DNA of 32,619 nt. It comes from VMDH01 sp038108875 (GTDB lineage Bacteria > Pseudomonadota > Gammaproteobacteria > Magnimaribacterales > D2472). Numbering within the stretch: position 1 is the first letter of the stretch; each line of letters starts with the position of its first letter. A model generated the notes under the pieces. The model did not search any database. It was not told the origin of the DNA and was given only the letters and a program-made list of their open reading frames with translations. The DNA is taken from contig JAYNII010000013.1 in assembly GCA_038108875.1 (NCBI GenBank), positions 1 through 32,619 on the forward strand, given 5' to 3'. The translations under genes were made by a program, and so were the position numbers. Below, one piece after another: positions 25,187-32,619 of the stretch.

Positions 25187-26341
25187 ATGAGAGAAGCGTT
25201 TATAGTTGAAGCAAAAAGAACACCCGTTGGTCGAAAAAAAGGAAGTTTATCTAATGTTCATCCTGCAGATTTGGGGGGCTACATTCTTAGCTCTCTTTTT
25301 AATAACCTTCAATTTGATCCAGCTTTAGTTGATGATGTCATTTTTGGATGTGTTGATACAGTTGGTCCTCAGGCGGGTGATATTGCTCGCACTTGTTGGT
25401 TAGCTGGTGGCCTTCCTTTGCATGTTCCTGGAACAACTGTAGATAGACAATGCGGCTCTTCTCAGCAAGCAGTTCATTTTGCAGCACAAGCAGTGATGTC
25501 AGGAACAGCTGAAGCAGTGGTTGCTGGTGGAGTCCAGAACATGAATTTGGTCCCGATTTCATATGCCATGATAGCTGGAAAAGAACTTGGATTTGATGAT
25601 CCCTTTAGAGGCTCAAAAGGATGGATGGAAAGATTTGGTAATGTGGAAGTCAGTCAATTTAATTCAGCTAATATGATTGCTCAAAAATGGGATATCACTA
25701 GGGAGGAGATGGAAAAATTTGCTTTAGGAAGTCATGAAAAAGCTCTTAAATCAATCAGCGAGGGTAAATTTAAGCATGAAATAGTACCTTTTAATGATTT
25801 TAATACAGATGAAACTCCGAGGCAGGGAACTTCACTGCAGAAGATGGCTGAATTGGTTCCTTTAATTGAAGGTCATACCATTACTGCCGCCATGGCGTCT
25901 CAAAATGCAGATGCTGCTGCTGCTTTGCTAATTGTTTCTGAAAAAATATTAAAAGAACATAATTTGAAGCCTTTGGTTAAGATCAAGCATATTAGTGTCC
26001 TAGCTGATGATCCAATTTGGATGCTAACTGCTCCAATACCTGCTACAAAGGCTGCTCTTAAGAAATCAGGGCTTAACTCCTCTGATATTGATGTGGTAGA
26101 GATTAATGAAGCATTTGCATCAGTAGTTTTAGCTTGGAACAAAGAAATAGACATTGATCCAGCAAAGGTAAATATCCATGGAGGCGCAATAGCTCTTGGG
26201 CATCCTTTGGGGGCAACCGGTGCTAGACTTATGACTACGATGGTGCATACAATGAAAAGAGATAAATTAAAGTATGGTCTCCAAACTATGTGTGAGGGCG
26301 GAGGCCAAGCAAATGTTACTATTTTAGAAAACTGTGAATAA
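25187..26341 (+). CDS. fadA6: Steroid thiolase, FadA6-like acetyl-CoA acyltransferase
   Basis: A thiolase of 384 residues, close to FadA6 of actinobacterial cholesterol degraders (386). The active-site residues are Cys89 (DRQCGSSQQA), His339 (GHPLGATGAR) and Cys369 (CEGGGQAN), with NEAFAS before the His box. FadA6 cleaves the beta-keto thioester produced after IpdAB opens ring C, releasing acetyl-CoA. The position beside acyl-CoA dehydrogenase, ipdF and echA20 genes supports that role over general fatty-acid oxidation. No fused or adjacent FadB-type multifunctional protein is present. The GTG of the next gene overlaps its end by 8 bases. Confidence 0.88.
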   Translation: MREAFIVEAKRTPVGRKKGSLSNVHPADLGGYILSSLFNNLQFDPALVDDVIFGCVDTVGPQAGDIARTCWLAGGLPLHVPGTTVDRQCGSSQQAVHFAAQAVMSGTAEAVVAGGVQNMNLVPISYAMIAGKELGFDDPFRGSKGWMERFGNVEVSQFNSANMIAQKWDITREEMEKFALGSHEKALKSISEGKFKHEIVPFNDFNTDETPRQGTSLQKMAELVPLIEGHTITAAMASQNADAAAALLIVSEKILKEHNLKPLVKIKHISVLADDPIWMLTAPIPATKAALKKSGLNSSDIDVVEINEAFASVVLAWNKEIDIDPAKVNIHGGAIALGHPLGATGARLMTTMVHTMKRDKLKYGLQTMCEGGGQANVTILENCE

Positions 26342-27116
26342 GCTCCAAACTCCCTCATACCCTCTCGGAAGAAATCTATTTAAAGGAAAAGGTATTGTAC
26401 TAACTGCAGCAGCTGGAGCGGGTATAGGATTTGCAACAGCAAAGCGATTCTTAGAAGAAGGGGCTGATATTGTTATTTCTGATGCTCACGAGATTAGATT
26501 AAAAGCTGCATGTGAATCATTGTCTGCTTTAAAACTTGGAACCGTAAATGCCATAACATGCGACGTTACAAATGATCAGAACATAAAGGAATTATTTAAC
26601 TTTGCTAAACATAACTTAGAATCAGTCGATGCTGTCATTAACAATGCGGGATTAGGCGGTGAACGCAATCTAGTTGATATGTCAAATGATGAATGGCATA
26701 AGGTTATTGATATAACACTTAATGGCGCCATGAAAATAATGCGCGAGGCCATTCCGGTGCTTGAAGTGGCACAGGGATGTATTGTTAATAATGCATCAGT
26801 TTTGGGATGGCGTGCACAAGCAGGACAAGCGCATTATGCAGCTGCCAAAGCTGGAGTTATGGCACTCACAAGATGCGTGGCATTAGAAACAGTAAAGAAA
26901 GGTATTAGAATAAATGCTGTTGCACCCAGCCTTGCTATCAATCCTCACTTAGCAAAAACAAGCTCAAATGAATTGATTGATAAATTAGTAAGCCAAGAGG
27001 CTTATGGCAGAGGAGCAGAGCCTTGGGAGGTAGCCAATGTCATCCTTTTTTTGGCTAGCGACTTAGCGAGCTATTTAACTGGCGAGGTCATTTCTGTATC
27101 TTCTCAGCGCGCATAG
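26334..27116 (+). CDS. ipdF: IpdF-like short-chain dehydrogenase
   Basis: A classical SDR of 260 residues. IpdF of M. tuberculosis has about 262 and oxidises the ring C 5-hydroxyl of the HIP-CoA intermediate. It has the unusual nucleotide motif TAAAGAGIG (24-32) in place of TGxxxGIG, which is characteristic of IpdF proteins. Other motifs are NNAG (103-106), Ser155, Tyr168 and Lys172, followed by INAVAPSLAINPHL. The Asp at the end of the second strand (ISDA) suggests NAD+. The GTG start lies within the end of the thiolase gene, and the stop overlaps the following GTG by one base, so it sits firmly in the operon. Confidence 0.87.
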   Translation: MNKLQTPSYPLGRNLFKGKGIVLTAAAGAGIGFATAKRFLEEGADIVISDAHEIRLKAACESLSALKLGTVNAITCDVTNDQNIKELFNFAKHNLESVDAVINNAGLGGERNLVDMSNDEWHKVIDITLNGAMKIMREAIPVLEVAQGCIVNNASVLGWRAQAGQAHYAAAKAGVMALTRCVALETVKKGIRINAVAPSLAINPHLAKTSSNELIDKLVSQEAYGRGAEPWEVANVILFLASDLASYLTGEVISVSSQRA

Positions 27117-27805
27117 TGCATAAGATCATATTTATACTTTTTAAAAATATTAAATCAGGGGATCTATATCCCTTAGACATAAATATAAAGCCAACGCTGG
27201 ATCTGGCTAAGACACTATTTGCTCTCTCAGCTTACAGGGCCAATGACATTTCTGGCTTTATTGAACAAGGGAGGCATCATCGGCAGACTAGAGAGGGTTC
27301 TCAGCCAGTTGCAGCTCTAACGCTTTGGCTAACATCAATGGATGAAATTAAGATTGAGCAGATAAAAAGTGAAGCACAACATAGTTTTGATGATGTATGG
27401 TATTTTGAAGTTCAAGAAAAAATCGTGTTAAATAAACATCAAATGGATTGCAATAGTTCATTTACTCAATACGCTTTGATTTCTAAGAGACCTGATATTT
27501 CAAAAGATTCTTTTTTTGAACATTGGCATGATCATCACACTGACATTGCCATTAAAACTCAATCAACTTTTTCGTATATTCAAAATACTATAATTAAAAG
27601 CAGCTCTAAAAGTCTTGGCACGTATCTTGCAGTTGTTGAAGAAAGTTTTCCCATTAAAGCTTTATGTGATCCTATGATTTTTTATGCAGCCAGTTCTAAA
27701 GAGACGCTTAAATATAACTTGGATCTCATGATGCACTCATGCCAAAAGTTTTTAAACTTTGACGAAATAATTGTATTTCCGACTAGGCAGCTTAATTTGC
27801 TGTAA
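27116..27805 (+). CDS. EthD domain protein of unknown role
   Basis: A 229-residue protein whose second half holds an EthD-type dimeric ferredoxin-like domain: YALISKRPDISKDSFFEHWHDHHTDIAIK (about 123-151), with the W-x-D-H-H signature, then TFSYIQNTI. The first half may be a degenerate copy of the same fold, giving an internal pseudo-dimer. EthD proteins accompany P450 systems such as the ethRABCD ether-degradation genes, yet their biochemical role is unresolved. Here too a P450 gene lies two genes downstream. The GTG start overlaps the ipdF stop by one base. The protein is not a recognised member of the steroid pathway, so its role is open. Confidence 0.7.
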   Translation: MHKIIFILFKNIKSGDLYPLDINIKPTLDLAKTLFALSAYRANDISGFIEQGRHHRQTREGSQPVAALTLWLTSMDEIKIEQIKSEAQHSFDDVWYFEVQEKIVLNKHQMDCNSSFTQYALISKRPDISKDSFFEHWHDHHTDIAIKTQSTFSYIQNTIIKSSSKSLGTYLAVVEESFPIKALCDPMIFYAASSKETLKYNLDLMMHSCQKFLNFDEIIVFPTRQLNLL

Positions 27806-27817
27806 TATTAGAAAAAT

Positions 27818-27822
27818 AGGGG
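27818..27822 (+). promoter_or_regulatory. Shine-Dalgarno AGGGG for the operon SDR
   Basis: AGGGG is 6 bases before the ATG at 27829, in the only clear intergenic gap of the operon (23 bases). It marks independent ribosome loading at the start of the SDR-P450 segment. Confidence 0.5.
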
Positions 27823-27828
27823 TGGTAT

Positions 27829-28602
27829 ATGGAAGATATAAAAGTTGCTCTTGTTACTGGTGCTGCCAGTGGCATGGGAAGAATTTCCGTACGCAGACTA
27901 ACTGATGCGGGTATCAGAGTTGCTGCTCTGGATGTCAATGAAGCTGGACTCGAAGAAGTCAGGCAGTCATCTAACTTAGTTAAGACCTTTGCATGCAATA
28001 TTGCTTCTAGCGAGGAAGTGATCAATGCAGTTGAGGAAGTTCAAGCAGAGCTAGGCCCGATTGATAGGCTTACTCACGCAGGTGCAATTATGCCCCTTAA
28101 TCCCATATCTAAAATGAGTGCAGCTGACATTAACAACATGATGCGTATCAATTATGAAGGCACTGTCAATATGGTTAAAGCTGTTCTTCCCAGCATGGAA
28201 ACCAGGAATTCCGGTCAGATTATTCTTTTTGGATCTATAGCTGGCACTTGCCCAGAAAGGAATATGTCTGCATATTGTGCTAGCAAAGCAGCCGTGAATA
28301 TGTTTGCAGAAATACTCTGGAAGGAGCTGGAATCAACAAATATTAAAGTACTATTAGTATGTCCTGCAATAACTAATACCCCTCTGATGAGGTTTGTCAC
28401 AGATGAAAATGCTCCAAACACTTTAAAAAATAGTCTTGCTAAGGGGAAACTCAATGATCCAGAGAAAGTCGTAGATGCAATTGAGAAAGCTTTAACCAAA
28501 GAGGATCTTATTTGTTACCCAACCCCTGATGCGGTTTATGCCACGAGGATAAGAAGATTTTTTCCGAACTATTGGTGGAAGCTTATTTCAAAAAACTCAT
28601 AG
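27829..28602 (+). CDS. Short-chain dehydrogenase/reductase of the steroid operon
   Basis: A classical SDR of 257 residues with TGAASGMG (10-17) and Asp35 in ALDV, suggesting NAD(H). The apparent catalytic tetrad is Asn106, Ser134, Tyr147 and Lys151. The usual NNAG motif reads THAG (82-85), a notable substitution in the segment that stabilises the central sheet. A C-terminal extension with aromatic and basic residues (RIRRFFPNYWWKL) may be a membrane-associated helix. Its place next to a P450 suggests oxidation of a hydroxyl group made by that enzyme, or action on a steroid alcohol. It is not identifiable with a named pathway enzyme. One base separates it from the P450 gene. Confidence 0.82.
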   Translation: MEDIKVALVTGAASGMGRISVRRLTDAGIRVAALDVNEAGLEEVRQSSNLVKTFACNIASSEEVINAVEEVQAELGPIDRLTHAGAIMPLNPISKMSAADINNMMRINYEGTVNMVKAVLPSMETRNSGQIILFGSIAGTCPERNMSAYCASKAAVNMFAEILWKELESTNIKVLLVCPAITNTPLMRFVTDENAPNTLKNSLAKGKLNDPEKVVDAIEKALTKEDLICYPTPDAVYATRIRRFFPNYWWKLISKNS

Positions 28603-28603
28603 C

Positions 28604-29956
28604 ATGGAATATTCAAGATTACTCCAAGAACCTGATAACTCAAATCTAGATAGTTTTCCTGGAGAATATGGAATTCCTTTTTTTGGAAAGATGATTCAAG
28701 TGGTCGATGACTCCATAAAACTGTGCCAGGACCACTTCAATAGGTTTGGCCCTGTTTCAAAAATAGATTTGGTAAAAAATCAGAAAGTTTTGCTATGCCT
28801 TGGTCCAGAATTTAATGAAGCTGCTTTATTTGATAAAGACGAAAGTTTTAGCTCTGCAGCTGGATACCATAATTCACTGGGGACTCTTTATCCTGAGGGA
28901 ATGCTTTTGAGGGATGGTAGTCTTCATAAAAAAACTAGAAGAGCATCTCAGCCATCATTCAAAACCGATGCACTTAAGTCGTATGTTGATTTGTTACTCC
29001 CTATTCAACAGCGAAGAATTGAAGAACTTCCAGTCAATAAAGAATTTCTATTTTACGATGCTATACAGCAAACACTGATGGATGTCGCTGCTCGAGTTTT
29101 TTTAGGCTTAGATGAAACAAGTAGAATGGCAAAAAAACTAAATCATATATTTACCACAATTAATAAAGGCCTCATCACCCCTTTACCATACAGATTTCCT
29201 TTTTCAACATATAGCAGAGCCTTAAAAGCCCGTGAAAGACTGAGAATATACATTCAAAACAATATCCCCAAGAGAAGAGGAAGGGATGATGTAGATATGT
29301 TTACTCGATACTGCAATGCAAAAGATGAAGATGGTTCTTTTCTTGATCCTATAGACATAGACGGACACATTGCTTTTTTAATGTTTGCAGCATTTGATAC
29401 AACTACTAGTGCTCTTACAAATATCCTCTATTACTTGGGAACCCACACTGAATGGCAAGATAGAGTTCGTAATGAGATTAACCAAATTGGAAAAGAAGAT
29501 TTGACCTATGAAGATGCTTCTTCTATGTTGCAGACAGATTATGTTTTCAATGAAACCATGAGATTTTACCCTTCTGTGATGATTCTAAATAGAAGAACAA
29601 CTAAGGATATTGAGATTGCTGGCTATGAAATTCCAAAGAATACTATACTGATGCTTAGTCCAGCATTTACCCACCGGATGACTGAATGGTGGTCTAATCC
29701 TGAGACTTTTGATCCTCTTAGATTTTCTCCAGAACGAGCAGAACATAAAAGACACGGTTTTAACTACATTCCATTTGGCGGTGGTGCGCATAAATGCATC
29801 GGCATGCATTTTGCCCAATTGAATGCAAAGTTGTATCTATTTAGATTATTAAAAAAATATCGCGTTAAGTTAAGAGATAACTATAATCCTAAGTTTATGC
29901 ACGTACATCTGCCAAGACCCAAAGATAAATTACCAATAATACTAGAGGAAATCTAA
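28604..29956 (+). CDS. Cytochrome P450, family not recognised
   Basis: A full-length soluble-type bacterial P450 of 450 residues. Key motifs are the I-helix AAFDTTT (262-268, with the oxygen-activating acid Asp265), the K-helix ETMR (Glu317, Arg320) and the heme loop FGGGAHKC with the proximal Cys398. The N-terminus FPGEYGIPFFGK recalls the PPGxxGLPxxG hinge of CYP120, CYP26 and related enzymes. The I-helix lacks the AGNET pattern of the steroid side-chain hydroxylases CYP125 and CYP142, so it is probably not one of these. No transmembrane anchor is evident and no ferredoxin or reductase gene is nearby. Its stop overlaps the hsaD ATG (TAATG), tying it to the ring A segment. Confidence 0.93.
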   Translation: MEYSRLLQEPDNSNLDSFPGEYGIPFFGKMIQVVDDSIKLCQDHFNRFGPVSKIDLVKNQKVLLCLGPEFNEAALFDKDESFSSAAGYHNSLGTLYPEGMLLRDGSLHKKTRRASQPSFKTDALKSYVDLLLPIQQRRIEELPVNKEFLFYDAIQQTLMDVAARVFLGLDETSRMAKKLNHIFTTINKGLITPLPYRFPFSTYSRALKARERLRIYIQNNIPKRRGRDDVDMFTRYCNAKDEDGSFLDPIDIDGHIAFLMFAAFDTTTSALTNILYYLGTHTEWQDRVRNEINQIGKEDLTYEDASSMLQTDYVFNETMRFYPSVMILNRRTTKDIEIAGYEIPKNTILMLSPAFTHRMTEWWSNPETFDPLRFSPERAEHKRHGFNYIPFGGGAHKCIGMHFAQLNAKLYLFRLLKKYRVKLRDNYNPKFMHVHLPRPKDKLPIILEEI

Positions 29957-30768
29957 TGCTCGAGAAGAGTAATTTTTTAACGCTTCAATGCGGGTTTGAA
30001 TTTCACTACCATCACATTGGCTCAGGTCCATGTATATTGTTTTTGCATGGCAGCGGAACAGGTGCTTCAGGAATGACAAATTTTAGAGGCAATTATCAAA
30101 GTTTTGTTGATCAAGGTTTCTCAGTTCTGATACCCGACTTACCGGGTTATGGCTTTAGCTCTAAGCCCGATGATGTTGTGTATTCCATGGATTTTTTTAA
30201 TGAAAAATTAATCGGTCTTCTGGATGCATTGAACATTGATGATGTTTCAATAGTAGGCAACAGTTTGGGAGGAGCTTTAGCTTTAGGTATTGCAATTAAT
30301 ACCCCTGACAGGGTTAAAAAGCTCATACTTATGGCTCCTGGCGGTTTAGAAGATCAATCTGAGTACAACAATATGCCCGGAATAAAAAAACTACTTGGTG
30401 ATTTTTTGGGTGGTCCAATGAACTCTGAAAAAATAGAGGGATTATTAAAACTTTTTCCGTATGATCCAACAATTGTGACTCAAGAAATGATTGAAGATAG
30501 ACTAGAAATTCTTCCGCTGATGAATCAACAGGTTTTAGCGACTATGCAGATTCCTAACTTAACGAATAGGCTTCATGAGATACAGGCTCCAATATTAAGT
30601 ATTTGGGGATTGGATGATCAATTTATTCCCATTAAGGGACTTGCAACTCTTCAAATGAATTGTCAAAACATAAGAACAATTTCATTTAATAAGTGTGGTC
30701 ATTGGGTAATGATTGAAAAAGCTAATGAATTTAATGCATATTGCGTGAATTTTTTGCAGAACTCATGA
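29956..30768 (+). CDS. hsaD: Meta-cleavage product C-C hydrolase, HsaD-like
   Basis: An alpha/beta hydrolase of 270 residues of the MCP hydrolase group. The motifs are HGSGTGASGMTNFRGN (oxyanion loop), nucleophile Ser103 in GNSLGG, Asp221 in WGLDDQFIP and His249 in CGHWVMIEKA. HsaD (about 290 residues) cleaves 4,9-DSHA, the HsaC product, into HIP and 2-hydroxyhexa-2,4-dienoate. The related BphD and MhpC act on smaller ring-fission products. The steroid assignment comes from the operon. Linked by TAATG to the P450 and by an ATGA overlap to hsaE. Confidence 0.87.
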   Translation: MLEKSNFLTLQCGFEFHYHHIGSGPCILFLHGSGTGASGMTNFRGNYQSFVDQGFSVLIPDLPGYGFSSKPDDVVYSMDFFNEKLIGLLDALNIDDVSIVGNSLGGALALGIAINTPDRVKKLILMAPGGLEDQSEYNNMPGIKKLLGDFLGGPMNSEKIEGLLKLFPYDPTIVTQEMIEDRLEILPLMNQQVLATMQIPNLTNRLHEIQAPILSIWGLDDQFIPIKGLATLQMNCQNIRTISFNKCGHWVMIEKANEFNAYCVNFLQNS

Positions 30769-31544
30769 GTCCCTCCAATTCAGATATAAGTCATAGTCTT
30801 TTTTATGCTCTCATGCATAGAAAGACTCTTACTCCAATATCTTCAGAGATACATAATTTTACAATCGATGATGCATATGAGGTTTCAAAGCAATTTCTTT
30901 CTCTTCGTTTGAAAAATGGAGAAAAAATAATTGGTAAGAAAATTGGAGTTACATCAAAGGTTGTTCAAGAAATGTTAGGAGTTCATCAACCAGATTTTGG
31001 GTTTCTAACTGATGCGATGCAAGTTAAGAACCGATCCAAGGTTAAGCTTGATACTTTAATACAACCTCGTGCTGAAGCTGAAATTGCTTTCATTCTCTCT
31101 AAAGATTTAAATGGACCAGGCATTACTAAAGAAGATGTACTAAATTCAACTCAAGCGATAGTCCCTTGTTTTGAAATTGTTGATTCAAGAATTAGTAATT
31201 GGGAAATAAAAATTGAAGACACAGTCGCTGACAATGCTTCATGTGGAATTTTCTGTTTAAGTGATCAATCAGTAAATCCTGGTGATTTTGATTTGGCAAC
31301 ACTAGAAGCTAGAGTGTTTAAAAATGGTAATCAAATTTCTTCAGGGTTGGGGTCTGCTGTTCAAGGTCATCCTGCTGAAGCAGTAGCATGGTTAGCCAAT
31401 ACATTAGGCAATTACGGTATCTCATTAAATAAAAATGATATTATCCTTTCAGGGTCGCTTGTTCCATTGGAGCCTATTTCAGCAGGTGATGAATTTAGAA
31501 TGGAAATTATTGGTGTTGGTGGATGTGAGCTAACTTTTATTTGA
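30765..31544 (+). CDS. hsaE: 2-hydroxypenta/hexa-2,4-dienoate hydratase
   Basis: This member of the fumarylacetoacetate hydrolase-like/MhpD family has 259 residues. It hydrates the dienoate released by HsaD to 4-hydroxy-2-oxohexanoate. Motifs are GKKIGVTSKVVQEMLGVHQPDFGFL (about residues 56-80), PRAEAEIAFILSKDL and CFEIVDSRISNW, with metal-binding acids in the E-x-E of AEAEIAF. The late segment is LSGSLVPLEPISAGD. The frame is open from a TTG at 30741, but the ATG at 30765, in an ATGA overlap with hsaD, gives the normal length. The stop overlaps the TTG of hsaG. Confidence 0.9.
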   Translation: MSPSNSDISHSLFYALMHRKTLTPISSEIHNFTIDDAYEVSKQFLSLRLKNGEKIIGKKIGVTSKVVQEMLGVHQPDFGFLTDAMQVKNRSKVKLDTLIQPRAEAEIAFILSKDLNGPGITKEDVLNSTQAIVPCFEIVDSRISNWEIKIEDTVADNASCGIFCLSDQSVNPGDFDLATLEARVFKNGNQISSGLGSAVQGHPAEAVAWLANTLGNYGISLNKNDIILSGSLVPLEPISAGDEFRMEIIGVGGCELTFI

Positions 31545-32470
31545 TTAGAAAATTGGTGAAAAGTGCAATTATTGGGTCTGGGAATATTGGTACAGACCTT
31601 ATGTATAAAATTTTAAGAAACTCCAACATCTTAGAGTGTTCCGCAGTTATTGGTATAGATCCAGAATCTGAGGGTCTTGCGTTAGCGAAGGCTGAGGGTG
31701 TGCACATCGCCTCAAGTGGTTTAGAAGACTTTTCTAGTGTTGGCTTATTTGAGGAGATTGAAATATTTTTTGATGCAACTTCCGCTTATGCCCATGCGGA
31801 GCATCATAAAATTATTTCTGGCGCTGGCAAACAACTCATTGATCTTACTCCTGCTGCTATAGGTCCCTATTGTGTTCCTGTAGTAAATCTTGACGAGCAT
31901 CTTACCCAAAATAATGTCAATTTAGTTACTTGCGGTGGGCAAGCAACAATTCCAATGGTTGCAGCTGTTAACCAGGTGTCGAAGGTTAATTATGCAGAAA
32001 TTGTAGCATCCGTTTCTTCAAGAAGCGCAGGACCAGGAACGAGGGCTAATATCGATGAATTTACTAAAACGACTGCTTTGGGTTTAGAAAAAGTTGGAGG
32101 CGCTGCAAAAGCTAAAGCAATTATTGTGTTAAATCCCGCAGAACCTCCCTTATTAATGCGTAATACTGTTTTTACGCTCTCTGAAGAAATGGACACTGAT
32201 GTTATTGAAAAAAGCATTCACGCAATGGTGGCAAGAGTTCAAGAGTATGTTCCTGGATATAGGCTGAAACAGAAAGTTCAATTTGAGAGATTTGGCTCAA
32301 ATAACCCTGTAAAGATTCCAGGTTATGGAGAATTTAAAGGCATTAAATCATCTATTTTCTTAGAGGTTGAGGGAGAGGGTCACTACCTTCCTAAATATGC
32401 TGGGAACCTTGATATCATGACTTCGGCTGCTCTTGGAACAGCTGAAGCGCTTGCTAGAAAAAGATTTTAA
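31541..32470 (+). CDS. hsaG: Acylating acetaldehyde/propionaldehyde dehydrogenase
   Basis: This enzyme converts the short aldehyde released by the aldolase to acyl-CoA (propionyl-CoA in the steroid pathway) with NAD+ and CoA. It has 309 residues, as in MhpF, BphJ and HsaG. Visible are the Rossmann motif IIGSGNIGTDL (10-20), the catalytic Cys131 in VTCGGQATIP, and SSRSAGPGTRANIDEFT in the coenzyme/CoA region. The start is TTG within the hsaE stop (TTGA); a GTG six codons later is an alternative that would remove only a few residues. The partner aldolase follows after 2 bases, and these two enzymes normally form a channelling complex. Confidence 0.93.
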   Translation: MIRKLVKSAIIGSGNIGTDLMYKILRNSNILECSAVIGIDPESEGLALAKAEGVHIASSGLEDFSSVGLFEEIEIFFDATSAYAHAEHHKIISGAGKQLIDLTPAAIGPYCVPVVNLDEHLTQNNVNLVTCGGQATIPMVAAVNQVSKVNYAEIVASVSSRSAGPGTRANIDEFTKTTALGLEKVGGAAKAKAIIVLNPAEPPLLMRNTVFTLSEEMDTDVIEKSIHAMVARVQEYVPGYRLKQKVQFERFGSNNPVKIPGYGEFKGIKSSIFLEVEGEGHYLPKYAGNLDIMTSAALGTAEALARKRF

Positions 32471-32472
32471 AG

Positions 32473-32619
32473 ATGAAAAAGATCTATATTCAAGATGTAA
32501 CTTTACGAGACGGAATGCATGCTATTAGGCATCAATATGGCATTGATCATGTCCAATCAATAGCAAAAGCATTGGATTCAGCAGGCGTAGATGCTCTTGA
32601 GGTAGCGCATGGCGATGGC
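32473..32619 (+). CDS. hsaF: 4-hydroxy-2-oxovalerate/oxohexanoate aldolase, N-terminal part (cut by window edge)
   Basis: The first 49 residues of a DmpG/MhpE/HsaF-type aldolase, starting at an ATG two bases after hsaG. The segment IQDVTLRDGMHAIRHQY (about 6-22) includes the conserved Arg12-Asp13 pair of the metal and substrate site and the catalytic-type His16 and His20. It is followed by the helix and ALEVAHGDG strand of the HMGL-like TIM barrel. The enzyme splits 4-hydroxy-2-oxohexanoate to pyruvate and propanal. The rest of the gene lies beyond the right edge. Confidence 0.92.
   Translation, partial: MKKIYIQDVTLRDGMHAIRHQYGIDHVQSIAKALDSAGVDALEVAHGDG

Noticed and set aside
17821..32619. 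Steroid operon as a recently acquired island.
   Set aside because: No integrase, transposase or direct repeats were seen; the tRNA-Ser is more than 3 kb away with housekeeping genes between; codon style and AT content look like the neighbours by eye, though composition was not computed.

Overview
The window is about 32.6 kb of AT-rich, very compact bacterial DNA. Gaps between genes are mostly below 70 bases, start and stop codons often overlap, and GTG or TTG starts are common. The protein families, the PurL single-chain type and the divergent lytic transglycosylase/purL arrangement (also found in Escherichia coli as mltF-purL) point to a gammaproteobacterium. The compactness and low GC suggest a streamlined marine lineage of the SAR86 kind; that placement is inference, since no rRNA is present.

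The first half (1-17.8 kb) is mainly housekeeping. It has the 5' part of a tRNA, probably tRNA-Asn (minus), then uvrB. A short MltF-like lytic transglycosylase lipoprotein follows, convergent with uvrB and divergent from purL. A zinc-ribbon Nudix hydrolase (minus) comes next, then a tight plus-strand run: CoA-type Nudix hydrolase, gamma-carbonic anhydrase-like protein, dienelactone-hydrolase-like protein, alaS, lysC, pyrC and tRNA-Ser(GCU). hflX lies on the minus strand; its N-terminal coding sequence extends beyond the first ordinary start codon. A small plus-strand cluster follows (hot-dog thioesterase, SDR, TM2-domain membrane protein), then gloC on the minus strand.

The second half (17,821 to the right edge, where the last gene is cut) is one continuous plus-strand operon of seventeen genes that reads as a steroid-nucleus degradation pathway. 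Ring A is handled by HsaC (extradiol cleavage) and HsaD (C-C hydrolase). The resulting C6 dienoate goes through HsaE, HsaF and HsaG to pyruvate and propionyl-CoA. Rings C and D (the methylhexahydroindanedione propionate, HIP, branch) are handled by IpdA/IpdB, IpdC, IpdF, an EchA20-type ring hydrolase, a pair of acyl-CoA dehydrogenases and a FadA6-type thiolase. Between the Ipd and HsaD blocks sit three genes without an obvious place in the known scheme: an EthD-domain protein, an SDR and a cytochrome P450. The 3-HSA monooxygenase (HsaAB), the delta-1-dehydrogenase and 9-alpha-hydroxylase (KstD, KshAB), the HIP-CoA ligase (FadD3) and any regulator are not in the window.

No insertion sequences, CRISPR arrays, rRNA genes, phage genes or att sites were seen. 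No gene-free stretch exceeds 300 bases.
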